Notes: generated by a model from the letters alone, not told the origin. A stretch of 64,000 bases of DNA from Chamaecyparis obtusa (GCA_027943335.1 BSBK01008418.1:39642-103641); one strand, 5' to 3'. Shown: positions 23,087-34,905, numbered from the stretch's first letter. Numbers and translations are program-made.

Positions 23087-23273
23087 AAACCAATGTAATG
23101 CAAATGAACTAAACTAAAGACACATAAAGCATGAATATGAAATCTAATTAGCATGCAAGATCTAACACAAAGGAAAAATATAATACTAACAAGATAAAAG
23201 GAGAGCACAATAAGGCATGCAATTCCATAATAAGAATAGAGAGGAATCTAACACCAAAAAAGAAAGAGAGTAA

Positions 23274-23290
23274 GCTAGGCGGGTTCACCA
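23274..23290 (-). other. Putative primer-binding site
   Basis: Three bases inside the 5' LTR the minus strand reads TGGTGAACCCGCCTAGC. A TGG start at this spacing is typical, since it pairs with the CCA end of a tRNA. I could not assign the tRNA with confidence. Confidence 0.55.
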
Positions 23291-23293
23291 AAA

Positions 23294-24971
23294 TGAATAG
23301 GGTTAAAATGGATTCAAATCTATTCAAATGTAAAGGGAAGGGGGAAATATGAGATCTATTCTCAAACCCAAATTCCCAAAGAATAGATCCAATTTGATCA
23401 ACCAAGAGGTTAATACATAATCAAATCAATTTATGAGGAATATGGAAGAGAGAGAGAGAGAGAGTAAATCCAATATTTCCCTATGAATGAAATTATGCTT
23501 GGAATATGAAATAATTGAAATACTAACCTCAAATTAGGGCAGATCTAGAAAATATCAAATTCTAATGTTTGTGTGTACTTTCAGGTAATTCTAAAACTTA
23601 ATCTAGACTAGAAATGCCGAGACAGAGAAAACCTAGAAATATTTCTCCAAGATGAGCTTAGGTTGGGTTTGACCCTCATAAAAGGTCAAATACTACATTC
23701 TTTATTTGAAGTCCGATTCGAATTCTGTTCGTAGATCTCGAAAGTTTTCCAAAAGGGTATCTGAATTCTCTCTCAGATCTGAAATTCCACACCTATACCT
23801 ACAAGAAAATGGGGGTTTTTGTTGTATGGGGGGTTTGCCTTAGTCAAACCCCAATTTTGGAATTAACCTTGAAATTGAATTGAAATATAGTGTGCATAAA
23901 CAAAGTAATTGAAACAAATCACCTCGCTTATGTTGAAGTCCTTGTAGAGGATTTGAATCCTCAAATCCACAAGTAGAAATGATTCAATGGATGTAAGATG
24001 AATGTAGGATGTCTCCAATCAATGAAATTTGATCTTCAACACCAATCGTGACTTGATCTTTTCATATTAGAAGGCTTGAATGAATGTGGAAGGATGGATC
24101 ATCAAAGGGGGCTCCAAAGAGATTGAATCCTTCAATAGCTAACAATGGATCTCCTTTATGGATGGATGCTTGAACACTTGAATGCTTGAATTCTTGAATT
24201 CACTTGCTTTCACTTGAGAGCTTGCTCATGAAATTTCTTGAGATGTGTTGTGAAAATGAGAGAGGAAGGCCTCCTTTTATAGTGAACTAGGGCACAATCC
24301 TCTAGAGGGACCACCTTGGAGAATTAAATCCCAATTAGGTCCTAACCTTTAGAAAATATATGTAGATTAAATGCAATTAAAGGATTTACCATCTCAAAAC
24401 CCGAAATGGCCAACTCGAAGGCAGGAAAATAAATATCCTGAAAGCCCAATGCACGAAAATCCAAGATTCTAGAAATTTGAATTAGGGGGGGAAAATTGAG
24501 GTTGGACCTGACCTAGTCAAGTTTGACCTTGATCTTGACCTAGTCAAGTTTGACCTTGATCCTGACCTAGTCAAGATCAACCTCGAATTTGACCCTAGGC
24601 CCAGATTCAGTTAGAGCCAAGTCAGCAGGTCCCGGGGATGCCCAGAAACCTAAAAATGATATCAGACAGGGACCGAATGCCAAGGATAGACATAAAATCC
24701 TATGATGACTATGATGAAAGCCAAGAAGACCTATTTTTGAATCCTACCTAGAAAATAGAGCCATGGAAGAGGGAAATTAAGTAGAATCCTCGAGATGCTA
24801 ACCCTAATTTCACCTAGAATGAAGAAATCAAGTGCCAGAAAGAAGTGGAAAGTGGGGAGAAAGCCAAATACATGCAAAGACTTGATCAAGGCACTTAACA
24901 TGACCCCAAACCACTTACTTGGAGGGCTAAATTCTCTTATCATGGAAGTGCTTCCATTTTAAGATGATACA
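23294..24971 (-). repeat. 5' LTR of the gag-only element (1678 bp)
   Basis: Partner of 16883-18622. The shorter length is explained by a shorter (GA)n run (about 23447-23466) and fewer copies of the ~28-bp repeat (about 24495-24590). Termini are TGTATC and TATTCA on the minus strand. Confidence 0.92.
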
Positions 24972-24976
24972 TTATC

Positions 24977-26362
24977 ATTAACTAAAATTAAATGACACAA
25001 CCATGGAAATAATTTAGATGATATATATGCAGGCTACAGTATTCAAAGGAAAGGGGAAACATTTGCACCCACCTTCTCTAGGAAAATAATTTCACTTCTA
25101 ACTTCCCCGGTTACCACTAAATTCATTATATTATATTCTAAATTAATTTATCTATCACAATTTCTCCTAAAAGTAATAGAGAATTTAGACATTTCCAATT
25201 TTGGCTTAATTTACAGTTAAATTTTCTAAATGAAAAAGTGAAAAATAGAACAAGATCAAATATAATTTGTTGCCAATAGTTTTCTCGAAAGAGAATCAAT
25301 AACAAGAATATTTTTAGCTAAATATTTTGACAATTCCTTTGTAAATAGAACATTAAGAGTATATTCGCATATAATTGAAAACTATATTTATTAAATAATT
25401 TGATAAAAATTTAAAGCCTTCTTTTCGATGTACACCATCACTAGTGAAGTAGGAAATCAATCAAGAATGTGACAATTTACTTCTTTTCTAATACACACAC
25501 TTGCCTGTGATTTTGGAGCCAATATTTATAGTGTCTTCCACCTTGGTGATTCTTCCAACTCAAATCTACGACCTATGTACTTGATTAGTATATAATCCAT
25601 TGCTACCAATTTTGTTTGCTAAATATTAATTATGTTAGTTGGATAGAAGATACTTTAATTCATGTAGCCCTAGTGTCAAATTAATATCTATAGTTTTGTA
25701 TAGATAAACTTCCCTTATAGTACCCACAAATCCCTTGACACATTCATCAATGAAACTCCTAAATTTGGCATTAATTAACCAGTGTTTGCAGGGTTAGCAA
25801 GTTTTTAAACATGAGAAAACCAAATTCCTAGTGAAACCTCAAACAACAACATATTTTTATCTATGGTCTACACATACGTTGCAATGACTACCTAATGTTC
25901 TGCACAAAATATACAATGCATGTGTGTTCTCTTTCATTGTAAATCTAAAACTCTTTTTGCAACCCTTTGTACTATGCTACAACTGAGACATAGGACATCA
26001 ACAGAATGCTAAAAAAAATTAAAACTAATATTTACCTAAAAAACTATGCAATAGAAAATAAATCTCTACAAATGTTGAATAATGTTGAATGGTGATTGGT
26101 TGAGCATACTTGGTTTAATCAATGTTTAATAGTTGAGCCCTCCACTATAGTTCCTACACAATAACCTTAAACTTTTTTTTTGTAAGTGTTGCTTTTTATT
26201 ATAACTTTTTGTATTGTAGGTGCCTCTTTTTTATTATACACTATGTTGATCAAGTATTATTCACTTGCAAATCACAATCTAGATCCCACCAAAATATGAA
26301 TACGCTATATTGACCTTGACCTTAAGAATAAAATATTTTCTCTTCTGAACTTTCATTGTGTG
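24977..26362. other. No supported gene
   Basis: AT-rich DNA between two complete insertions, from the TTATC duplication to the CTTTA duplication of the first Copia element. No ORF, repeat pair or RNA gene was recognised. Confidence 0.5.
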
Positions 26363-26367
26363 CTTTA

Positions 26368-26685
26368 TGTTGCAGTAATATTATTTACTCCTTATTTAAG
26401 TTTACTTAGGTCAACTCATAAATGAGTTAGATAACTTTGAGTCCAATTTGGACTCTATCATATCTTAGAGGATATTGTAGAGTTCTATCAGAACTCTACC
26501 TCCTCTTAGTTGAGACACTTGTCTCAAACCTATCCTTTCTTTCTACCAGCTCTTGCCTATTTAAGTAGAGCCTTTGTATGTTTATTCTCACCTCAGTTCA
26601 ATACAATTTAGTGTTGATCATAATAGCTCTCTTCCGGTGGATGTCTGGAGACTGGGTTTTGGGTATAGGATAGATTATCCTAACA
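26368..26685 (+). repeat. 5' LTR of Copia-1
   Basis: Begins TGTTGCAGTAATATT and ends TTATCCTAACA. It matches 33042-33360 with few differences, including a 4-bp GATA indel. A likely promoter-proximal phrase CTATTTAAG is at 26569. Confidence 0.95.
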
Positions 26686-26699
26686 TGGTATTAGAGCAG
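26686..26699 (+). other. Primer-binding site (initiator tRNA-Met type)
   Basis: TGGTATTAGAGCAG directly follows the LTR. The Copia consensus is TGGTATCAGAGC, complementary to the 3' end of initiator tRNA-Met. One C to T change is seen. Confidence 0.88.
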
Positions 26700-28740
26700 T
26701 AGTCCTACATCTCTTTCTAGTTTAGAGAGTTTTCACATTTTTTTTGAGGGCCCTAGTTTCTCTTAGTAGTAAACTAGTGTATTTGTAGAATTGTTTTTTA
26801 TGAGTTTTCAAACTACTGGTGTGTGCATGCCCAACGTATCTAGTGTCAGATAAATGGCTTTATAGCTAATCGTAGTGAGTCTTTCTATTCTAGAGAAGCT
26901 ACACATTTTCTTTATGAGCCATGTCTACTTTTTCCATAAAGAAATTTCTCACATCAATATGGCTATTGGCTTGGTTGTTTTCATTTGGTCAATCTTAGTT
27001 TCTAGTTGAAGGCTCATCCTTATACTATAGTGACAGTTATCTGACTTGCCACTACTCCTGATCTTACAAGCGTGGTGACCGATGGAGGTTGGCTATTGAT
27101 TTGTGATGATTAAAGATCTGGCTCACCTATTTACTTTTCTAATCAATGATCCACTATGCATTTAGTGGTGGCGACTTGCATCAAAGGATTGTAGAAGAGC
27201 TATGCATTCTCCATGACATGGCGCATTGCCTTGTATTGGTCACTACAAAAAATCCATCTCAACGACACTAGAGGGTGAGCAATGGTCTAGGATTAAGTCG
27301 ATGGCAAGAATCTGCTAGTGGTGTGCAACCAAGTATAGTGGATGCCCTGCAATGTTGACGCCTTTCATATTAATTCCTCCTTCTACCATTGTTTCTTCGA
27401 TGGGAAACACCTCCGCCACTTCTTTGGATTGTTAATGGATGGAAGATGGCTTGGTGAGGTTTTTGACGACCTACTGTAGTAGCCATGGCCATTCTATGGC
27501 ATGCCCTCCACTCTTTCGCACACATCCTTGCCAAGATGCCATTTATTCCTTGCACAGAAGTCGCTGGTGATCTCCCACACAATCTACAGAGGAGCTGCCA
27601 TAGGAACTTCGATGTAGCTTTGAGCTCTCTATTCTTGTTCAAAAAGTATTTCACTGTGGCTAGCAAATAGTAAAAGGCCCATACTTTCTTTGCGGCAGTG
27701 GCTTCTTCCACAATTTCCAAATTGCACATGCATTGCTTTAGCAATTTTTTCTTTGGCTGGCATATAGTGTTGTCTTGAGTAGTTTGTTGGTGGTGTGTGC
27801 ATTATGGACCAAATTTTTTCATTGAATTCTCTATGACTTCTGCATGAAGATTGTAATCTCACATTAGTGCTTGGTCATTGGCATCTAAACTTGTTTGGTT
27901 GGTGCACATAAGTAACAAAGATATTGTTGTTGTCTTTGTACTGGTTGAGCCAGCAAGTGGTTAGTCTGTTCCTGCATCATATGAGGACCACATTTATGTT
28001 TTCGATAGCTCTATGAATTAAGTGGCTTTGAAATCTTTTCTTGATGGGTATTTATATTTAAAGCCAACTTTTTCCTGTGCAGCTATCACATTAGTGGATA
28101 TTGGTCACTTGCGTGAACTAGTGGAAGCAGCTGTGCTAGATCGGTGGATCTAACTACGAGTTGCCTTAGAGGACCCACAATTCCATTAATTCCCATCGAC
28201 AATGGATGGTCACATCTGGGTGGAGATTTCTCACCTTTTCATGTTGGGCCCCTTGGTAGGAATTTTGATTAATATATTGAGATGTGCCATAGTTTGATTC
28301 AATCAATGTGTTGCTGACTTATTAAAGCTCATGGTTGCTTTATGGAGGCATTACTCATTTAGAGCTTGCACTAATATTAGTACATGGTGCTTATAATATT
28401 CTAGTTGGTATCTTTATTTCCTCTGAGTAGAGAAGCATGATTGATATACCATGAAGCATGATTGTGCACCTTTTATGACTGGTCGACACTTCCAATGCTC
28501 GGTGGACCATTTGGTGACATGTACCTATTTGGGAGGCTCACAATCAAACACCTTCTACATCTTCCATGTTGTCATTAATCCTACCCTGTAGAAGGTTTTT
28601 TTTTTGAAAATTTTGTCATTAATGCTACCTTTACTACTTTGAAGTTACAAGTTGTTTAGGTTGTCTATGGGAACAATTATCATTTGAGAATTGTAAAATC
28701 AGTTTGTATCTATTCTGAGGGGGTGTATTTTGCATATTTA
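26700..28740 (+). other. Long leader of Copia-1, no recognised gene
   Basis: About 2 kb between primer-binding site and gag, far longer than usual for Copia. Neither strand has a convincing ORF; short minus-strand frames at 27370-27862 have no recognisable motifs. It is either a genuine long untranslated leader or contains an older insertion whose ends I cannot see. Confidence 0.5.
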
Positions 28741-28759
28741 TCCTTTGTGTACCCTTACA

Positions 28760-29640
28760 ATATGTCAGACCCTAGGATTGAGTTTCTCACCCCACATAAC
28801 TATCACACATGGAAGCTCAAAATGATGCAATTGTTGCAGTCTCAAGGCCTTTGGCAGCTATTGCAAGCTGACCAACCCAAGGTCACAAAATCATTTGAGT
28901 AGTTTGTTCATAGAAACAAAATGGATAAGGCAAAAGGACTCATCAGTCTTCATGTGTCAGATAACTTGTTGTTTCACATTGCTGAGTGTACAACACCAAA
29001 AGAAGTATGGGATAGGCTTGCAGGGTTGTATGGTAAGGTCAACCAATTCAAAATCTTGCAGCTTGAAGCCAATCTCACTTCTCTTTTCCCAGATCCATTT
29101 CCCTCTATTCAAGATTTCCTTGCATAGTTCAAGTCAATTTTGTCTCAATTGAAAGGTTGTGGTCATGCCAAAGAAGATAAGGAGTGTATTTTCTTGATCT
29201 TGTCTAAGCTTAGAGGTCCCTTCCAAGTGTTTTCCTCTACCTTCTATTCTACTATGGATGCTATGGGAGATGATCATAAGATGCCCTCATTTGTGGACTT
29301 TTGTGATAGGTTAACTAGGGAGCAAGCCAAGTTAATTTAGATGGATGCTCTTCCTAGGTGTCATGCATTGATGGCTCAATCTCCTAAAGGAAAGGGTAAG
29401 TATAAGAAGAAGCCATAGATAGATTCATCTCTAGGAGGTAAGCCTCCTTATAGGCCTCCCTATAAGCCTAAGGTGAATAATGATAAAAATTCTAAGCGTC
29501 CTTCTCCTTCTCCTCCTCCTAACTCGAGAGGCTCATCTTCTATGTATAAGAAGAGACAAGAGAATACTTCTTTTCAGGGTAAATCTAAGTCTAATGACAT
29601 GCCATACTCTCAAAGGCTAGCATCATTAGAAGAAGCTATG
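28760..29640 (+). pseudogene. Copia-1 gag
   Basis: The frame starts MSDPRIEFLTPHNYHTWK, typical of plant Copia gag, and continues through LWQLLQADQPK, TTPKEVWDRLAGLYGK, ILSQLKGCGHAKED and PSFVDFCDRLTREQAKL. A basic/proline-rich region follows (GKGKYKKKP, PPYRPPYKPK). TAG stops at 28900, 29125, 29338 and 29416 all stand at expected glutamines. I see no CCHC zinc knuckle. Gag forms the particle that packages element RNA. Confidence 0.88.
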
Positions 29641-31010
29641 AAGATGCTCAACATTACAGTGCCTAATTCTTCTTCCTTAGGCAAAGGACAAGCCTTCTCA
29701 ACTAAGGCTTCATCTTCTACAAGTTCCAGTTGGATTCTTGATTTCGGTGCTTCACATCACGTGACTCATTCTGTTGATCTTCTTGATTCTCTTTCTAATA
29801 GTTCTACTTCACATATTACAATTGGGAACTCATCATAGATTCTAGTTCTAGGGATAGGGTTAGTTAAGATGCACGATGGTAGCATTAATGATGTTCTTTT
29901 TGTTCCTAATATTTCATAGAATCTTCTTTCCATCTATCAAATTTGCAATCATGGTGATGGAAAAATTGTTGAGTTTTCTCCTACTAATGTGACTATTATA
30001 GAGATGTAGAATCCTGGAAAGGTCATTGCTATAGGCACAGTTGATCATGCAGCCCACTTGTATAGGTTTGATGGATTTGATTCTTCATCAGGATCATCCC
30101 TTATTTCTCATGCAGATTCTACAAGAAAGCTTTGGCATGAAAGGTTTGGACACTTGAATTATAGATATCTCCAACAAATGAGCACACTAAACTTGGTCAT
30201 TAGTCTACCTCATATCTATTCTTTAGATGGAGTTTGTTCAGGTTGTGTTCTTGGAAAGCATCATCGAGATCCCTTTCCTAAGGGTATGGCCACATGAGCT
30301 TCAGCTCCCCTTCAGTTGGTACATAGTGACCTCATGTCATTTCCAACTCCTTCATTTTTAGGGGCCAAGTATGTGCTCACCTTAATTGATGACTTCTATA
30401 GGTGCATGTGGGTGTACTTTTTAAAGTACAAGAATGAGGTCCTTCAACACTTCATGACCTTTCTTGCATTTATGGAGAAGCAATCAGGATATTCCCTCTA
30501 GAAGATCTACACAGATAATGGGGGGGAGTATGTCAATCAAGCATTCAAATAATTCTACCATACTCAAGGTATTCTTCATCAACATACAGTGCCATACACT
30601 CCTCAGCAAAATGGTGTGGCTGAGTAGAAGAATAGAACCTTATAGGAAATGGCCAATTGCATGCTTCATTCTCGATCCATGGCTCGAACATTTTAGATAG
30701 AGGCTATCAATTGTGCAAATTATATTCAGAATTGTATGCCTCATAAGGCAATACTGAATAAAACTCCTTAAGAGGCTTGGTCTCATGTCAAGCCCCAAGT
30801 ATCCCATTTCAAAGTATTTTTAGTGATGCCTGGACATTCATTCCTGATAATCAGTGCAAAGCAATGGAGAATAAAATTCAATGATTCATATTTGTTGGCT
30901 ATTGTGAGGATGTGAAGGGATATCGCTTTTTTGATCCTATCACTCAAGAGGTTCATTTTTATCATGATGTTCAGTTTGATGAATCCTTTACTCAGTAGGA
31001 TTCTTCATCA
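29641..31010 (+). pseudogene. Copia-1 protease and integrase
   Basis: The protease motif reads WILDFGASHHVTH (about 29731-29769): the usual DSGA has become DFGA. The GAG-pre-integrase segment (KLWHERFGHLNYRYL) and zinc-binding cysteines (CSGCVLGKHH) follow. In the integrase core all three acidic residues survive: D in VHSDLMSF, D in IYTDNGGEY, E in NGVAEQKNR. Stops: TAG 29836, 29917, 30007, 30499, 30625, 30643, 30694 and 30996; TAA 30550 and 30769; TGA 30295 and about 30885. A frameshift lies near 30810-30840, then the frame resumes with FIFVGYCEDVKGYRFFDP. Confidence 0.9.
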
Positions 31011-32828
31011 CAAGCCCCTCCCTCTCTTCTTCCATGTTCTTCTTCTGAGGATGTCTTTCCTTCAGATGATGAGGATGTTGTCGATGCTTCTAGTGCTACC
31101 ATTCCTAAAGATGGTATTGATCTAGTTGTTGACATTACTCCATCTTCTTTTACTCCTCCACCTACACCTAGTAGACCTTTATGGGCTCAAACAGTTGTTG
31201 AGGAAGCTGGTCCTCTTGCAGGTGATCCAACAACCACTCAGCGTACTTGTTCCTAAACTTTAGGTATCAGTTTTTTGAGTCATGCAGTCTCTACTGATCC
31301 TCATAAGTTTTCAGGTGCTTTAGGTATACCCGAATGGAATAATGCTATGGATGAGGAGTATTTTTCTTTGATGAAGAATCCTACTTGGGATTTGGTTCCT
31401 CTTCCCACGGGAAGAAAGCTAGTTCGATGCAAATGGGTGTATCGTAATAAATTTGTAGCTGATGGTTTTGTTGATAAGTATAAGGCCTATCTAGTGACTA
31501 AGGGGTTTTCTCGAGTAGAAGGTATCGACTATACTGAGACCTTTTCTCCCATTGCCAAGATGGATTCCATTCATCTTGTACTTTCTATTGCTGCATCAAA
31601 GGGTTGGTTAGTGTATCAGATAGATGTGAAGAGTGCCTTCCTGCATGGTGATCTTAAAGAGGAGATCTATATGGAGCAACCACCAGGTTTTTTACGTAAT
31701 TCTTCACTTGTATGTAGGCTTCGATGTTCATTATATGGTCTCAAACAAGCTCCTCAAGCTTGGTATGAGAAGATGGATATTTTTTTGCTTGCTTCTGGAT
31801 TCACTAGATGTCATTCCTATCCTACAGTTTGCATTCAAGGGCATGGGGGAAATCTTATCATTCTTGTTCTTTATGTGGATGACTTGATCCTCACAGGGAG
31901 TTCTCAAGCCATGATTGAGAAAACTCAAAGAGCCTTGATGAAGAAATTTGATATGACTGACCTTGATTTGTTGCATTATTTCCTTGGTCTTCAAATTCAT
32001 CAATCTTCTGTAGGTATTTCAATTTTCCAATAGAAATATGCTCTTGATTTGCTACAAAGATTTGGAATGGCTGATTGTAAGCCAGCCCCTACTCCTTTTC
32101 AATCAGGTGTTGTGTTATCTACCAACTTCCCTACTCCATCAGTGGATGCTACCCTATATAGGTAGTTAGTTGGTAGCCTTTTATACCTGACACATAGTCA
32201 TCCTAATATTTCCTTTGCAGTTAATCTGGTCTCTCAGTTCTCTCAAGATCCTCATGAGAACCATTTTTAGGTAGCTAAGCGCATTATGTGGTACATTCAG
32301 GGCACTCTATAGTTTGGCATTCACTACACATCAGGTGCTATTAAGATTGTGGGCTTTACATACTCAGATTGGGCTGGTGATGTTGATGACCGAAAGTCTA
32401 CCTCTGGCTTTGTTTTCTACCTTGGTTCTGGTCCAGTTGCTTGGTCTTGTAAAAAGAAAACTACTATTGCATTATCCTCAATTGAAGTTAAATATCAAGG
32501 AGCTATCTTAGCTAGTAGAGAAATTCTTTGGCTTTGAAAATTGATGACAAAGTTTGGCTTCCCCGTTAATCATCCCACTACTCTTTGGTGTGATAATCAG
32601 AGTGCCATACATATTTCTAGCAACCCTGTGGAACATCAATGCACCAAACACATTGAAATCCACATGCACTTCATTCGGCAACTCATTCAAAAGGGTGTTG
32701 TATCTTTGGAGTATTTGCCTACGAAGCAATAGGTTGCAGATATATTCACCAAAATTTTAGCATCTCCTCGATATCTTCAATTGCGACCTATGTTAGGGGT
32801 GAAGGAAGTAGTCCTTGGGGGGTCTTGA
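31011..32828 (+). pseudogene. Copia-1 reverse transcriptase and RNase H
   Basis: The longest clean stretch is 31275-32033. RT motifs are WDLVPLPTGRKLVRCKWVY, FSPIAKMDSIHLVLSIAA, QIDVKSAFLHGDL, LYGLKQAPQAWY and the catalytic LYVDDLILTG (about 31870-31899). RNase H follows: D in YSDWAGD and D in WCDNQSAI are present, but the usual glutamate of EAEY has become lysine (IEVKYQG). Stops are TAA 31254; TAG 32031, 32163, 32268, 32310 and 32730; TGA 32535. The frame ends with ADIFTKIL and a terminal stop near 32828. Confidence 0.92.
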
Positions 32829-33027
32829 GGAGTCCTCCTTCCTTCCTTTTTCATTGCTTTTTAGCATTTATTTGTTCTCTCTTTTAGAGAGGATTTTTCT
32901 CCCACTAGGTGTTTCTCCTTTTCTTAGTTTATGAGAGATTTATTTGTAGTTGTACATGGGTACCTAATATGTCTTTGTTTCTCAGGACCCATATAGCCCT
33001 CTACTACATTGTTTTACTCCCTAAGTT

Positions 33028-33041
33028 GCACTTAAGGGGGG
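33028..33041 (+). other. Polypurine tract of Copia-1
   Basis: The G-rich run AAGGGGGG ends directly before TGTTGGAGTAAT, the start of the 3' LTR. Confidence 0.85.
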
Positions 33042-33360
33042 TGTTGGAGTAATATTATTTACTCCTTATTTAAGTTTACTTAGGTCAACTCATAAATGAG
33101 TTAGATAGATAACTTTGAGTCCAATTTGGACTCTATCATATCTTAGAGGATGTTATAGAGTTCTATCAGAACTCTACCTCCTCCTGGTTGAGACACTTGT
33201 CTCAAACCTATCCCTTCTTTCTACCAACTCTTGCCTATTTAAGCAGAGCCTTTGTATGTTTATTCTCACCTCAGTTCAATACAATTTAGTGTTAATAACA
33301 ACTCTCTTTTGGTGGATGTCTGGAGACTGGGTTCTGGGTATAGGATAGATTATCCTAACA
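33042..33360 (+). repeat. 3' LTR of Copia-1
   Basis: Begins TGTTGGAGTAATATT, ends TTATCCTAACA and is followed by the duplication CTTTA. It is near-identical to 26368-26685. Confidence 0.95.
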
Positions 33361-33512
33361 CTTTATATAATGGATAATTTTTTATTTATTTTTTTTGATG
33401 CACAATTTTAATAAATCAATGAATACAAATACTCAAACATTAATTATAGAAAAATTTGATCGTGCAAAAAAGTGAATTCCTATTATATGTACCATAGTTT
33501 GCATGTAAACAA

Positions 33513-34584
33513 TGTTGGAAACTACAATTGAAATAATTGTTGTATTGTCATTGATGTCAAACCTTAACTGGTAAGACTGTTGCTACTTAAGAAAGTACTA
33601 TATCTATTTGAGTGTTCCTAAGGGGTAGGCAAGGTTGGTAACAATAGCACCTAAGGAAAGGTTGAGTTATTATGATACTACAAAGTGTACTCGACTATGT
33701 TGCACATTGATGACACAATGTATTGTTTATACTAGTAAGACTGAAGACTAAACTGGTAGGCTTGACCGAGAAAATAATGGGGAAATTATGTTTAAGTCGA
33801 GTAATGTTAGTGTCGACCGAGTTAGTGTATGCCAAGAAAAATTCTAGTGTCGACCGAACAACAGTTAATTGTTGAGGATGAAAATGTAAGCTAAGGAAAC
33901 ATTTTTAGTAATGACTGAGCTTTCTACATGAAGACCGAGTAGTTGATCATAGTATTGACCGAGCATCAACAATTTTATATTTGAAGAGAATTTAGTTTTG
34001 GAGCCGACATTGTTGAATTCTTAGATTATGTAAACCTTGTTGACTTTATTTATTGATTGTTTGAAAGCATTAAATGCACTTTAAAATGTTCTATTGTAAA
34101 TCTTTAAGAGATTTGAGATGATTCTACAAAATGAGTCAAAGAACATGAAGTGGGTAGATTCAATGAATCTGACCTAACCCTAAGATCTACAAATGAGATT
34201 GAGTGGCATAAGATGAGTTAACCTAATTGAGGAAAGTATAAAGGGAACCTGAGCATTTGGATATGGAAGTGCATGGGTGAACAGATAATGCTGGAAGATT
34301 AGTAAAGTTTTATTGATTGTATAAGCAAAAAAGGCTGAAGGAGAATTGTGATGGTTTCTTGAAGAAAAGTTCCAAGAAGATCAGAGATGGAGATGGCAAA
34401 GTTTCAAAGTCAGTAAACCAGCATTAGTGTATGGAATCGGATCTGATATTTGCAAAGTGAGTTGTATATTTTTCAGATAAATATTGCTGCTACTTTCTAA
34501 CCATTGTAACAGTCAAAATCCTTTTAACAGAGGTTGACTTAATAGTCATATGTTAAATCCTTTGAACAAGGTTTCATTCTAATG
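33513..34584 (+). repeat. 5' LTR of Copia-2, first part
   Basis: Begins TGTTGGAAACTACAATTG and matches 61135 onward. The LTR has repeated GACCGAG phrases (several between 33760 and 33970), possibly promoter or enhancer repeats. It is interrupted after ATTCTAATG by the TIR element. Confidence 0.95.
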
Positions 34585-34616
34585 GGGTAAGTGCACAAAG
34601 ATGGGGGACCAAAAAG
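34585..34616 (+). repeat. Left terminal inverted repeat
   Basis: Starts GGGTAAGTGCACAAAGATGG; all 32 bases match the reverse complement of 56716-56747. Its inner part (34600-34616) can also pair with 34628-34644 to form a 17-bp stem with one mismatch and an 11-nt loop. Confidence 0.95.
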
Positions 34617-34666
34617 TTGCCACTTTTCTTTTTGGCCCCCCATCGCGCATAGTGCATACGCACTAA

Positions 34667-34860
34667 AGGGTGTGCACCCTATAGGGTGCACGCCCTATGG
34701 CTTGGGTTGCCCAAGCCTTAGGCTTGAGCAACCCAAGCCAAAGGGTGTACGCCCTTTGTAAAAAGTTATATATTTTTGCTGCACGTGGGTTTGAGCTCAT
34801 TTTTCTTTCTCAAACCTATGTTTTCAGCTTAGAGAAGATTTGAAAGTGTGCACGCCCTAT
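34667..34860. promoter_or_regulatory. Left subterminal palindromic motifs
   Basis: AGGGTGTGCACCCT (34667), AGGGTGCACGCCCT (34684), AGGGTGTACGCCCT (34742) and GTGCACGCCCTAT (34848) share one near-palindromic core. CAACCCAAGCC/GGCTTGGGTTG inverted phrases lie between them (34699-34740). The same core recurs near the right end (54309, 54366, 55827), as expected of transposase-binding sites. The role is inferred. Confidence 0.6.
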
Positions 34861-34905
34861 TATAGTTGCTTGTGAGTCGATTATTATTGTTCATTCATCG
34901 ATTAA

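Larger units (their letters stand above)
16883..24971 (-). mobile_element. Complete gag-only (non-autonomous) LTR retrotransposon, 8.1 kb
   Basis: Two direct LTRs (16883-18622 and 23294-24971) begin TGTATC and end TATTCA on the minus strand. They are flanked by the 5-bp duplication TTATC (16878-16882 and 24972-24976). A primer-binding-like TGG sequence lies 3 nt inside the 5' LTR, and a polypurine tract abuts the 3' LTR. The 4.67-kb interior encodes a Gypsy-type gag, a protease-like domain and an acidic tail. No reverse transcriptase, RNase H or integrase motif is present, so the element must depend on another element's enzymes. The gag domain resembles Ty3/Gypsy elements. Confidence 0.93.
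26368..33360 (+). mobile_element. Complete Ty1/Copia retrotransposon, 7.0 kb (Copia-1)
   Basis: Two LTRs of 318 and 319 bp, TG...CA ends, 5-bp duplication CTTTA (26363-26367 and 33361-33365), an initiator-Met-type primer-binding site and a polypurine tract. The gag-pol frame runs from about 28760 to 32828 with Copia order: gag, protease, integrase, reverse transcriptase, RNase H. I count about 23 in-frame stops (17 TAG, 3 TAA, 3 TGA) and one clear frameshift near 30810-30840. The LTRs differ at roughly 15 positions plus short indels, mostly transitions. A leader of about 2 kb separates the primer-binding site from gag. Confidence 0.95.

Noticed and set aside
27370..27862. Minus-strand ORFs of 124 and 77 codons inside the Copia-1 leader
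   Set aside because: No motif, overlapping in different frames, and no splice or start context; length is within chance for this stretch.
1..33000. TAG as a reassigned or suppressed glutamine codon
   Set aside because: Plant nuclear genes use the standard code, frameshifts and active-site losses accompany the stops, and genuine terminal stops also occur. Methylation decay explains the bias more simply.
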